Under the pieces are notes generated by a model, which saw only the letters and a list, made by a program, of their open reading frames with translations, searched no databases and had not been told where the DNA came from. A program made the position numbers and the translations under genes. From contig OX352761.1 in the NCBI GenBank assembly GCA_947095585.1, forward strand, positions 50,704,019-50,768,018: a stretch of DNA of 64,000 nt, written 5' to 3'. Origin of the DNA: Nephrocerus scutellatus. Its lineage: Eukaryota > Arthropoda > Insecta > Diptera > Pipunculidae. Below are positions 44,167 to 54,984 of the stretch, piece by piece. Position 1 is the stretch's first letter. The number at the start of each line of letters is the position of its first letter.

Positions 44167-44329
44167 TGTAAGGACGAAAATTTTAACATCCAATTTTCGT
44201 CTAACACCCAGTGTTCACGCACAAATAAGGCCAGCGTAACAACACAACACGTGCGTGCAAACAAGTACAGCAGGGCACGCACGCAGGAAGAAAAAAAAAT
44301 TCAACAAGCGCAAACTGAATCAGGCATGG

Positions 44330-44480
44330 CAACACAGCGCATGCATGCAAATAAATACAGCATAGCAACTCATCACATGCATGCAAACGAATACAGCATG
44401 GCAACACAGCGCATGCATGCAAATAAATACAGCATAGCAACGCAACACATTCATACAAGTGCGCCAAGCATAGCAACACA
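44330..44480 (+). repeat. 36-bp minisatellite in the U3 part of the solo LTR
   Basis: About four units such as gcatgcatgcaaataaatac + agcatagcaacacagc. They translate as a 12-residue repeat (ATQRMHANKYSI), but this is upstream of the TATA-like box in the LTR and is probably not coding. It could hold repeated regulator sites. Confidence 0.75.
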
Positions 44481-44639
44481 GCCAGCGCAGTATGCACGAA
44501 GTAACGGAGGTGAGAAAATGCCAAATGGAAAAAACCAAGCGATCTGTTACAAGAGAAAACCACCAACAACACGAGAGAGATGAGAGAACTACAAAGCTGC
44601 AAGCCTACAAAGATGCAAAGTCAACCAAGAGGCAAAGAT

Positions 44640-44646
44640 TATAAAA
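44640..44646 (+). promoter_or_regulatory. TATA-like box of the LTR
   Basis: TATAAAA in the middle of the solo LTR. A TCAGT initiator-like word at 44684-44688 is a little far downstream for the usual spacing, so the exact start of R is not fixed. Confidence 0.45.
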
Positions 44647-45420
44647 GGATTAGCACATGAAGAATTGTTCTCTTTGGTCTGCATCAGTGAGACTGTTCAC
44701 TTCAACGGTGGGACACCAAAAACGGTAAGTGAACAGTGGAAAATTAAAACGCCTCGAGGAGATATCAGCAGCATCGGCAACTACTGAAAATTGACACAAA
44801 AGCATTTACCGCAAGCGAAATACCCGAACAACATAATTTACATGAGAACTACCCACGAAGCTAGAGACGGAGGATTTTTAAAGGCGTGGTACAGGCCAAT
44901 GAACGTTGGTCGGCGCTGAAATTAGGTGAGCAAAATTCCCCAGTAGTAGTAGTAGTTTAGAATCCCCTTTCTTTGTCTCGAGACTCTGAAAAACTAGATA
45001 GGGAGAGATTCCCCTTGCTAGATAGAAAACCTTCGAACTCAGGACTCTGGTGGGCCTTATAGGACTCCATCTTGAGTTTCGATCTCTCGTAGGGCCGCGT
45101 TTTCCCTTAGTGGGGAGCGAGTGGTGAAAGACCTGCTCCTTCCGACTAAATCCCGTAGGGACAAATTCATCTTAAAGGCGCCTGAAGTGCGGACCAACGT
45201 TTCTTGCCCGTACCACGTCATTACGAGACCCGAGTCAGCGGCCAAGGAACCAGGCGTGATGGCAGAACAACAAAGAGAAACCCAAAAACGAAACCAGGCG
45301 TGACGGCAGAACAACAAGGAGAAGCCCCAACGCGAAACCAGGCGAATCAAATTAAATCAAAATCAAAAGGAAACCAATTTAATAATTATAATATAAATAT
45401 TCACCAAATTTCACGGAGTC

Positions 45421-45426
45421 AATAAA
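45421..45426 (+). terminator. Polyadenylation signal of the LTR
   Basis: AATAAA about 95 bp before the LTR end. It is repeated at the matching place in tandem units 2 and 3. Confidence 0.55.
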
Positions 45427-45520
45427 GAAATAATTTTTGTAACGAAAACAACGGCTTATTAGTTAAAAGGCAAACGACCCTGGACGCCGGCGAGCGTACC
45501 CCGGCATTTACCTCGTTACA

Positions 45521-46399
45521 ATATATATCAACGACTTGTTGTCTTCTACAACCTGTGATATCCATTTTTTTGCTGATGATACAACACTATCGGCTTCCAT
45601 TGAGTTGTCAGTCAAAAAGAATGCAATTCTCGCTTGAATGGTTCGCGTGAATTAATGCATTGGACTATTCTGTCTAATATTCAAATCATTCTTGATTGGG
45701 GCATTTCTAATAGAGTAGAATTTAACCCAAATAAATTCCAGTCTTGTCTTTTTTCTCAGAAGACAACTCAACATTATGTCCCACCTGTTATTAATGGTAC
45801 CCCTGTTGCGAGATCTGATTCACTTAAGTTGTTAGGTTTAAATGTATTAAGTGATCTTTCCTGGAAAGAACATATTTATGAAATTTCAAAAAGAGCCAGC
45901 CAATGTTGTTTGTTTGTAACTTCTACTTCACTCCCTCTGAATTATTAACATTATATAAATCTTATGTTAGACCAATTTTGGAATTTAATTCATATGTGGG
46001 GCTCCGAGATCGAATTTGGTTCATCTTGATGGAGTTCAAAATAGAGTTATTCGTTTGATAAACGATGTAACCATTACTTCGTCTCTTGATACTTTGGAGC
46101 ACAGACGAAATGTAGGAGCTTTATCTGTTTTCTACAAATTTTATAATGGTAAATGTTCTTTAGAAACCCGTTCTCTAGTTCCAGGTCCTTTTATCAGTAA
46201 CGTAAACACTCTTTTAAGGTCCAATGAACATAGATTTGCCTTAACACTTTTTTCATGTAGAACCCAACACTTTAAATCCTCCTTTTTTCCGAGAGTCTCT
46301 TCGATGTGGAATCAATTGGTCGAGCCCGTGTTTCTCGAATATTATAATCTGCAGGCCTTCAAATTAGCCGTTAACAACTTCTTGAAGGATGATGGATAA
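45521..46399 (+). pseudogene. LINE A RT end and C-terminus, tandem unit 1
   Basis: YINDLLSSTTCDIHFFADDT (catalytic FADD) resumes right after the LTR. Then come WGISNRVEFNPNKFQSCLFS, LKLLGLNVLSDLSWKEHIYE, then LDGVQNRVIRLINDVTITSS, VGALSVFYKFYNGKCSLETR, SFFPRVSSMWNQLVEPVF and a terminus ending NNFLKDDG. Stops and shifts fall near 45630, 45945 and 46010. This unit alone has tgtttgtttg at about 45905 where units 2 and 3 read tgggcttcataag. A 3'-tail segment (taatctgcaggcctttaaat) is duplicated at about 46470. Confidence 0.85.
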
Positions 46400-47321
46400 A
46401 GTATTCATAAGTTGTTTATTAATATAAAAAAATAAAAACAAAAAAATAAAAACAAAAAAATAAAAAAAAATAATCTGCAGGCCTTTAAATTAGCCGTTAA
46501 CAACTTCTTGGATGATGATGGATAAAGTATTCATAAGTTGTTTATTAATATAAAAAAAAAAATTGTTTATCAGTATTTTTTACATTATTTTTATAATTTG
46601 TAATATTTTCTTGGTCAAGATTTTTGTAGTTTTCTCTGACCATGATTCATTGATAAAAGTATTTGGACTCGCGTCGTTCTAAATTCGTGTTCGTTTTTCG
46701 TATTGCTTTTTCAATGAATCAGAGAGAATTCTGAGAAAATAAATTGAAACCGGCTACAAACGTGAGGAATGTGATATATTTTAAATCCCGATTCAGCGAT
46801 AGGGAGAGATTCCCCTTGCTAGATAGAAAACCTTCGAACTCAGGACTCTGGTGGGCCTTATAGGACTCCATCTTGAGTTTCGATCTCTCGTAGGGCCGCG
46901 TTTTCCCTTAGTGGGGAGCGAGTGGTGAAAGACCTGCTCCTTCCGACTAAATCCCGTAGGGACAAATTCATCTTAAAGGCGCCTGAAGTGCGGACCAACG
47001 TTTCTTGCCCGTACCACGTCATTACGAGACCCGAGTCAGCGGCCAAGGAACCAGGCGTGATGGCAGAACAACAAAGAGAAACCCAAAAACGAAACCAGGC
47101 GTGACGGCAGAACAACAAGGAGAAGCCCCAACGCGAAACCAGGCGAATCAAATTAAATCAAAATCAAAAGGAAACCAATTTAATAATTATAATATAAATA
47201 TTCACCAAATTTCACGGAGTCAATAAAGAAATAATTTTTGTAACGAAAACAACGGCTTATTAGTTAATAGGCAAACGACCCTGGACGCCGGCGAGCGTAC
47301 CCCGGCATTTACCTCGTTACA

Positions 47322-48211
47322 ATATATATCAACGACTTGTTGTCTTCTACAACCTGTGATATCCATTTTTTTGCTGATGATACAACACTATCGGCTTCCA
47401 TTGAGTTGTCAGTCAAAAAGAATGCAATTCTCGCTTGAATGGTTCGCGTGAATTAATGCATTGGACTATTCTGTCTAATATTCAAATCATTCTTGATTGG
47501 GGCATTTCTAATAGAGTAGAATTTAACCCAAATAAATTCCAGTCTTGTCTTTTTTCTCAAAAGACAACTCAACATTATGTCCCACCTGTTATTAATGGTA
47601 CCCCTGTTGCGAGATCTGATTCACTTAAGTTGTTAGGTTTAAATGTATTAAGTGATCTTTCCTGGAAAGAACATATTTATGAAATTTCAAAAAGAGCCAG
47701 CCAATGTTTGGGCTTCATAAGACTCTTGTAACTTCTACTTCACTCCCTCTGAATTATTAACATTATATAAATCTTATGTTAGACCAATTTTGGAATTTAA
47801 TTCATATGTGGGGCTCCGAGATCGAATTTGGTTCATCTTGATGGAGTTCAAAATAGAGTTATTCGTTTGATAAACGATGTAACCATTACTTCGTCTCTTG
47901 ATACTTTGGAGCACAGACGAAATGTAGGAGCTTTATCTGTTTTCTACAAATTTTACAACGGTAAATGTTCTTTAGAAACCCGTTCTCTAGTTCCAGGTCC
48001 TTTTATCAGTAACGTAAACACTCTTTTAAGGTCCAATGAACATAGATTTGCCTTAACACTTTTTTCATGTAGAACCCAACACTTTAAATCCTCCTTTTTT
48101 CCGAGAGTCTCTTCGATGTGGAATCAATTGGTCGAGCCCGTGTTTCCCGAATCTTATAATCTGCAGGCCTTCAAATTAGCCGTTAACAACTTCTTGAAGG
48201 ATGATGGATAA
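47322..48211 (+). pseudogene. LINE A RT end and C-terminus, tandem unit 2
   Basis: Same order as unit 1 (FADD block, LKLLGLNVLSDLSWKEH, RVIRLINDV, SFFPRVSSMWNQLVEPVFPE). It includes the intact RASQCLGFIRLL reading that unit 1 lost and ends NNFLKDDG at 48211. It starts directly at the LTR's TTACA end. Confidence 0.85.
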
Positions 48212-49119
48212 AGTATTCATAAGTTGTTTATTAATATAAAAAAATAAAAACAAAAAAATAAAAAAAAATAATCTGCAGGCCTTTAAATTAGCCGTTAACA
48301 ACTTCTTGGATGATGATGGATAAAGTATTCATAAGTTGTTTATTAATATAAAAAAAAAAATTGTTTATCAGTATTTTTTACATTATTTTTATAATTTGTA
48401 ATATTTTCTTGGTCAAGATTTTTGTAGTTTTCTCTGACCATGATTCATTGATAAAAGTATTTGGACTCGCGTCGTTCTAAATTCGTGTTCGTTTTTCGTA
48501 TTGCTTTTTCAATGAATCAGAGAGAATTCTGAGAAAATAAATTGAAACCGGCTACAAACGTGAGGAATGTGATATATTTTAAATCCCGATTCAGCGATAG
48601 GGAGAGATTCCCCTTGCTAGATAGAAAACCTTCGAACTCAGGACTCTGGTGGGCCTTATAGGACTCCATCTTGAGTTTCGATCTCTCGTAGGGCCGCGTT
48701 TTCCCTTAGTGGGGAGCGAGTGGTGAAAGACCTGCTCCTTCCGACTAAATCCCGTAGGGACAAATTCATCTTAAAGGCGCCTGAAGTGCGGACCAACGTT
48801 TCTTGCCCGTACCACGTCATTACGAGACCCGAGTCAGCGGCCAAGGAACCAGGCGTGATGGCAGAACAACAAAGAGAAACCCAAAAACGAAACCAGGCGT
48901 GACGGCAGAACAACAAGGAGAAGCCCCAACGCGAAACCAGGCGAATCAAATTAAATCAAAATCAAAAGGAAACCAATTTAATAATTATAATATAAATATT
49001 CACCAAATTTCACGGAGTCAATAAAGAAATAATTTTTGTAACGAAAACAACGGCTTATTAGTTAATAGGCAAACGACCCTGGACGCCGGCGAGCGTACCC
49101 CGGCATTTACCTCGTTACA

Positions 49120-50010
49120 ATATATATCAACGACTTGTTGTCTTCTACAACCTGTGATATCCATTTTTTTGCTGATGATACAACACTATCGGCTTCCATT
49201 GAGTTGTCAGTCAAAAAGAATGCAATTCTCGCTTGAATGGTTCGCGTGAATTAATGCATTGGACTATTCTGTCTAATATTCAAATCATTCTTGATTGGGG
49301 CATTTCTAATAGAGTAGAATTTAACCCAAATAAATTCCAGTCTTGTCTTTTTTCTCAGAAGACAACTCAACATTATGTCCCACCTGTTATTAATGGTACC
49401 CCTGTTGCGAGATCTGATTCACTTAAGTTGTTAGGTTTAAATGTATTAAGTGATCTTTCCTGGAAAGAACATATTTATGAAATTTCAAAAAGAGCCAGCC
49501 AATGTTTGGGCTTCATAAGACTCTTGTAACTTCTACTTCACTCCCTCTGAATTATTAACATTATATAAATCTTATGTTAGACCAATTTTGGAATTTAATT
49601 CATATGTGGGGCTCCGAGATCGAATTTGGTTCATCTTGATGGAGTTCAAAATAGAGTTATTCGTTTGATAAACGATGTAACCATTACTTCGTCTCTTGAT
49701 ACTTTGGAGCACAGACGAAATGTAGGAGCTTTATCTGTTTTCTACAAATTTTACAACGGTAAATGTTCTTAAGAAACCCGTTCTCTAGTTCCAGGTCCTT
49801 TTATCAGTAACGTAAACACTCTTTTAAGGTCCAATGAACATAGATTTGCCTTAACACTTTTTTCATGTAGAACCCAACACTTTAAATCCTCCTTTTTTCC
49901 GAGAGTCTCTTCGATGTGGAATCAATTGGTCGAGCCCGTGTTTCCCGAATCTTATAATCTGCAGGCCTTCAAATTAGCCGTTAACAACTTCTTGAAGGAT
50001 GATGGATAAA
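49120..50010 (+). pseudogene. LINE A RT end and C-terminus, tandem unit 3
   Basis: As unit 2, but with an extra stop where tgttctttagaa has become tgttcttaagaa near 49770, so the C-terminal frame is closed. This unit is followed by the complete 3' UTR and poly(A), so it keeps the original 3' end of the LINE. Confidence 0.85.
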
Positions 50011-50530
50011 GTATTCATAAGTTGTTTATTAATATAAAAAAATAAAAACAAAAAAATAAAAAAAAATAATCTGCAGGCCTTTAAATTAGCCGTTAACAAC
50101 TTCTTGGATGATGATGGATAAAGTATTCATAAGTTGTTTATTAATATAAAAAAAAAAATTGTTTATCAGTATTTTTTACATTATTTTTATAATTTGTAAT
50201 ATTTTCTTGGTCAAGATTTTTGTAGTTTTCTCTGACCATGATTCATTGATAAAAGTATTTGGACTCGCGTCGTTCTAAATTCGTGTTCGTTTTTCGTATT
50301 GCTTTTTCAATGAATCAGAGAGAATTCTGAGAAAATAAATTGAAACCGGCTACAAACGTGAGGAATGTGATATATTTTAAATCACATTCCTTCGATTTTT
50401 ATTTTATTTTGAATTTAATAAAGGGCTTAGCTCAACTTATTGCCGTGACGCAAGTCATTCAGGGAGTCCTCCCTTGGCAATAAGTCTCTATATAAAAAAA
50501 AAAAAAAAAAACACCAAAAGTATTTTTCAC

Positions 50531-50580
50531 GGTGTCCCACCTCTCGCGAATGGGTGACAAACGTTCCGAGAGTAATAACT
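50531..50580 (+). repeat. Repeat with imperfect hairpin, copy 1
   Basis: ggtgtcccacctctcgcgaa then acgttccgagagtaataact. The arms ctctcgcgaa and ttccgagag can pair. Copy 2 is at 52597-52645. Confidence 0.65.
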
Positions 50581-50744
50581 TGTCACGGAAAGTTTCTCAA
50601 TTCGCCGTTTGGATCCGGCCTTAAATTGTAGATCCCTTCCATTTGTGTGCAAAAATATACATGCTCAACACGAATGGTTGCGAGAAGCTAGGCCTTGCAC
50701 CGCAATGGTCTGTTGCGCCGAATATTATTATTATTATTAGTACA

Positions 50745-51180
50745 TTGTGTGAGTTAAAGTTTAGGGAGATGTCTGTGAGCTTATGCTTTGAATGCGTACG
50801 GATGTAGTTATGAGTTAAAACAGAGCTTAGTAAAGAAAGCATTCCACATACGTGTTCTACGGCTAAAGAAAGAATTTATGAACTGAAGTATAATTCAATT
50901 CAAGGTTTGAGGGTATACTGATGAGCATTTAGAGCACCACGAGTATTGCGCTTGAATTCATGGAAAGGTGATATGCAACTGGCTATTTCTCGTGAGCGCC
51001 GCTGGTGGAAGTAGCGGTAAAATATTTTGTGAGTTCTACATGAGAGGGGGAAGGACGTTCATCAAACTTATATGAGAAGCTGAGAGTGCTGTCATCGGCA
51101 AAAGAGTGAATTGGATTAGAAGTAATAGAAAATAGAAAGAAATAGATCATAAAATGAGAAAGAGCTCTGGGACAAAATAA
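50745..51180 (-). pseudogene. LINE family B fragments
   Basis: The minus strand at 50745-50900 matches the B-family C-terminus seen at 23.5-23.9 kb (agcattccacatacgtgttc). 51030-51120 matches the RT region at 505-600 (acttatatgagaagctgaga, agagtgaattggattagaag). The parts are joined by deletion. Confidence 0.7.
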
Positions 51181-51559
51181 AAATATGTTATTATTAAAGA
51201 TATCATAGTTTTAAATTTAAAATTACTACAAATTCTCAATATTTCAAATTCTTTGTATAAATATTTCCTATTTGTTCTAGGACTTGCTTCCGGGACCTGT
51301 GTTTTAGAGTCTGATTTTGGGTTCATTCTTAACTGCAACTTGAAAAAATCTGGACTTTTCCGAGTGAGAAATTTAGGAGGCCTAAAAGCACATTTTGGTT
51401 TAGGTAAAATTTATTTTATTTTTGTTCAAAGTATTAATAAAGTTATAGTTTAATTCTGATTTTGGAGTACAGTGTCAACGTACGATCACCCAAAATTTAT
51501 TACATATTACAAAAATTATTTAAAAAAAATTGTGAATATAAATACTGCCTGAATACTGC
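51181..51559. other. AT-rich spacer
   Basis: No recognised feature. Confidence 0.4.
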
Positions 51560-51720
51560 CTCCCGACCAATTTTGGCGTTCATATTTCCCCAGAATTATT
51601 TTCACATCATATTGAGGGCATGCATGGAGTTCCCGTCCTCTAGGAGGATAACGGTTGGTCTCGTTCGCGCCAACCTTTCCTTGAAAAGACTTGCCCGACC
51701 ATTAAGCTTTTACCTTTTGA
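51560..51720 (-). mobile_element. RTE fragment
   Basis: cgttcatatttccccagaat, catattgagggcatgcatgg and gttcccgtc match the GDMN-coding stretch at 15635-15700. The adjacent gttcgcgccaacctttcctt matches the leader at 16160-16230. So it is a deleted RTE copy. Confidence 0.7.
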
Positions 51721-51784
51721 TTGTACATTACCACCACGGGGATTTTCAACAGTCAGAGAAGATACGGCACATGCATAAATGCAT

Positions 51785-52214
51785 GGGTTCCTCTGGGATC
51801 CGATCACTACCAAATTTTTACAAAAAGTGTTGTCCATCGGAGATACACATGAGCATAAAATTTAAAGAAAATTGGGTACTTTTTTTATAAAATTTGTATG
51901 GGTGACCCTGGGGCCCGATCACTTCCAAATTTTTACAAAAAGTGTTGTCCATCGGAGATACATATGCGTATAAAATTCGAAGAAAATCGGGTGAATTTTG
52001 TAAAATATTTGAATGGGTGCCCCGCGTCCCCAAGGTCCGAGGGGCCCAAAATGTTAATAGAAAGTGTTGTAATCGGAGATACACATGTGTGCAAAGTTTG
52101 AATAAAATCAGGCTTAGGAAGTGGATTTAAATCACAAGATTTGGTGCGCCAGCCAGCCAGCCAGCCAGCCAAAAACACACGGGCACGCGAAGTTAATATA
52201 GAGAATTTAAAAAC
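51785..52214 (+). repeat. About 110-bp minisatellite element with right end
   Basis: Three units with cggagatacacatg cores, then the right end: caaaaacacacgggcacgcg then aagttaatatagagaattta. A (gcca)n run lies at 52147-52169. Confidence 0.85.
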
Positions 52215-52404
52215 TTGATTTGTTTTTTTTTGTGGATTGTAAGATGGAATAATAAAAATCTGAAATAAAGTACGAAATTAAGAAAGGTACATAACTAAGT
52301 GCATTATTACCAAGTTTTAACTTGTTTAATGATATGTCTATTATGTCCAGTACAGATAGTATGTCTCTATCTAAGCAATTTTGGCAAACACTAGTACTCG
52401 TATA

Positions 52405-52490
52405 TGGCACAGTAGCTCAACGGATTAAACCTCCGACCACAGAGCGTCCGTCTCACCGAATCACGGGTTTGAATCCCGAAGAAGACTTTA
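52405..52490 (+). repeat. tRNA-derived SINE-like head
   Basis: A-box tagctcaacgg at 52413-52423 fits the pol III consensus. B-box ggtttgaatcc at 52466-52476 differs at one base, inside a T-arm-like stem cggg/cccg. There is no proper acceptor stem, so this is not a functional tRNA. A second weak A-box-like piece (gcaatggtcaacg) lies at 52558. Confidence 0.6.
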
Positions 52491-52596
52491 TTTCAAGAGA
52501 AAATACCTGTAAACATTAAAATAAAACTCACGATTAGCGCTCGGAGTTGTATAGGGCGCAATGGTCAACGTATAAAACCACCGACTACAATCGAAA

Positions 52597-52645
52597 CGGT
52601 GTCCCAACTCTCGCGAATGTTTGGCAAACGTTCCGAGAGTATTAA
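52597..52645 (+). repeat. Repeat with imperfect hairpin, copy 2
   Basis: cggtgtcccaactctcgcga then aacgttccgagagtattaac; partner of 50531-50580. The stretch 52646-53169 holds no recognised gene. Confidence 0.65.
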
Positions 52646-53169
52646 CTAACTAATGAATTCTCTGCAGTGAACGCCACCATTTATACTCATTGAAAAGCTT
52701 CCAGAAACGTCCAATATTATAGACAGAAATGTCGAGAAAATACTAGAAAATTGTAGCCTTATTCCCTTATTTACAACTAACGATACTTATATGCAATGAG
52801 TCATCTTCTAAAAATAAACTACATATTCAATAATGTTCTTTTACGCACAAAGCGGTTTGACTTCATTTTTGACCAGTGATTCAAACTTACAGGTGGTTAC
52901 ATTTCAAATTTCAAATAATCTAATAAGTAGTATGCTATTTTTAATTCTAATTTTAATACTTATTTTTGGACGAGCCTGTACATTGCGATTTATCTAGGAT
53001 TCGAATCACATTACTAGCTACTAACAACTTTTCGTAACATTACCCCCACCTCAATTCTGTTCGTCCCGAACCGATTCAGCACTCCTTCTGATGTTGTACC
53101 TTGTCAATCTCTCGATGCTTTCATTTTACATCTGGGGCTTTGTTGGATCCGATATACTACATTATTAAT

Positions 53170-53440
53170 CCTCTTAATGATCTTTCTTCGTTTGGGATTC
53201 TGAACCGTTGAACCGTTCGTCCATTCTGTCTGACTGCGGATGTAACGGAGTAGTAGTCGTTTTCTTGATGTTGAGTACTTGGCACAGCTCTTGAAAGACT
53301 AGCGATTCAAAATTCCGCCCTTTATGGGAATGTAATTCCAGTGGTACTCCAAATCTGCATATCCAATTGTCCACGAGTCCAGTAGTCTATCTTCTAATCT
53401 CAATGACTGCCATTGAGCCCAGTAAGTTTTGACGTGACAA
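53170..53440 (-). pseudogene. Ty3/gypsy integrase core fragment
   Basis: The minus strand reads DNWICRFGVPLELHSHKGRN, FESLVFQELCQVLNIKKTTT and TPLHPQSDRMDERFNGS. It matches the gypsy integrase catalytic core (RFGVPxxLHSDQGxNFES, TxxHPQSDGMVERFNR). The second catalytic Asp of HSDQG is replaced (HSHKG) and the Glu is retained in ERFN. An intact integrase would insert the cDNA; this one could not. No neighbouring pol domain was found. Confidence 0.85.
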
Positions 53441-53477
53441 CGTCTCACTACAAGGTGTAAGGGGGTATATGTTCAAG

Positions 53478-54965
53478 AAGTAAAATGTTAAGTGATACAC
53501 TGTTGTGATCACTGTTAAATGTCCCACTGTTGTTATCACTGATAAGTGAGATACTGTTAAATGTCCCACTGTTGTTATCACTGCTAAATATCACACTTTT
53601 AAGTGAGCCACTTTTAAATGTCAGTACTTTGGGAACTAAGCCATTTCCCAAGCGATTCGCATGAAATTCGGAATGTAGGACTAAGATGCGACTATAAGAC
53701 TTCTTCCTATAGAAATTCTGGAATATGACCAATATGGTTTGAAATTTCTGGAACAAAGCAATATCTCAAGCGATTCGCATGAAATTCGGAATGTAGGACT
53801 AAGATGCGACTATAAGATTTTTTCCTATGGAAATTCTGGAATATGATAATTATGGTATGGAATTTCTGGAACAAAGCAATTTCTCAAGGGATTCGCATGA
53901 AATTCGGAATGCAGGACTAAGATGCGACTATAAGACTTCTTCCTATGGAAATAATGACCAATATGGTCTAAAATATCTGGAGCAAATCAATTTCTCAAGA
54001 TTCGCATGAAATAATATGGATTAAGATGCGACTATACGATTTCTTCTTATGCAAATTCTGGAATATGATGATTATGGTCTGGAATTTCCGGAACAAAGCA
54101 GTTTCTCAAGCGATTCGCATGAAATTCGGAATGCAGGACTAAGATGCGACTATAAGACTTCTTCCTATGGAAATTCTGGAATATGACCAATATGGTCTAA
54201 AATATCTGGAGCAAATTAATTTCTCAAGATTCGCATGAAATAATATGGATTAAGATGCGACTATACGATTTCTTCTTATGCAAATTCTGGAATATGATGA
54301 TTATGGTCTGGAATTTCCGGAACAAAGCAGTTTCTCAAGCGATTCGCATGAAATTCGGAATGCAGGACTAAGATGCGACTATAAGACTTCTTCCTATGGA
54401 AATTCTGGAATATGACCAATATGGTCTAAAATATCTGGAGCAAATCAATTTCTCAAGATTCGCATGAAATAATATGGATTAAGATGCGACTATACGATTT
54501 CTTCTTATGCAAATTCTGGAATATGATGATTATGGTCTGGAATTTCTGGAGCAAATCAATTTCTAAGACTTGTTCCTATGGAAATTCTGGGATCTGGCAA
54601 ATAGGGTCTGGGATTTTTGGAACCAAGCCATTTCTCAAGGGATTCGTATGAAACTCGGAATGTAGGACTAATATGTGACTATAAGATTTCTTCCTACAGA
54701 AATTCTGGAATATGATAATTATTGTCTGGAATTTCTGGAGCAAAGCAATATCTCAAACGATTCGCATGAAATTCGGAATGTAGGACTAAGATGCGACTAT
54801 AAGACTTGTTCCTATGGAAATTCTGGGATCTGGTCAATGGGGTCTGGAATTTTGGGAACTAAGCAATTTCTCAAGCGACTCGTGCATTTTAATTTAATCG
54901 TAATAGTGGCCACAACGTCAAAGAATTTCACTCCAACCGCGCGTAAAGATTATACGCACATATTT
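53478..54965 (+). repeat. 117-bp satellite element, array 3, with 229-bp higher-order units
   Basis: Has the same head as array 1 (aatgttaagtgatacactgt). Diverged monomers follow, and within 54061-54560 a dimeric unit repeats with an exact 229-bp offset (54061, 54290, 54519). The right flank (gcattttaatttaatcgtaa, cgcgcgtaaagattatac) is shared with array 2. Confidence 0.92.
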
Positions 54966-54984
54966 TTTTAACAGGTCTTACTTC

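Larger units (their letters stand above)
44167..45520 (+). mobile_element. Solo LTR, 1354 bp, 4-bp ATAT duplication
   Basis: Starts TGTAAGGACG and ends CTCGTTACA, so the ends are TGTAA...TTACA. ATAT flanks both sides (44163-44166 and 45521-45524). Removing the LTR and one ATAT restores the LINE reading FLIYINDLL in frame, which confirms both the boundaries and the duplication. A 4-bp duplication suits Ty3/gypsy elements. No internal genes remain. TATAAAA lies at 44640-44646 and AATAAA at 45421-45426. Confidence 0.93.
44997..50383 (+). repeat. Three tandem units of about 1.8 kb (LTR end + LINE A 3' half)
   Basis: Units start at gatagggagagattcccc: 44997, 46798 and 48596 (periods 1801 and 1798). 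Each holds the last 524 bp of the LTR, the ATAT join, the LINE RT C-terminus and 3' UTR. Units 1 and 2 end ...attttaaatc followed by ccgattcagc and the next unit, while unit 3 runs on into the normal LINE tail. The units are nearly identical. Units 2 and 3 share differences from unit 1 (for example tttgggcttcataagactct near 47706/49504). Confidence 0.95.
41606..50511 (+). mobile_element. LINE family A, composite with solo LTR and tandem amplification
   Basis: From the 5' leader (gcgtgcctttttcgtttgtt at about 41620) to the 3' UTR and an 18-A tail (50494-50511). Within it: an endonuclease with an internal triplication, broken RT, a solo LTR at 44167-45520, and three tandem units of about 1.8 kb that each contain LTR end plus LINE 3' half. 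No intact ORF remains. Confidence 0.88.

Noticed and set aside
44251..44583. 110-codon ORF with 12-residue repeats
   Set aside because: Lies in the upstream part of a solo LTR, where no protein is expected; the repeats are DNA minisatellite units.
45057..45350. 97-codon minus ORF repeated at 46858 and 48656
   Set aside because: Antisense frame inside the LTR, repeated only because the segment is tandemly triplicated.
52405..52490. Functional tRNA gene
   Set aside because: A- and B-boxes are present but there is no acceptor stem and the anticodon arm is not convincing.
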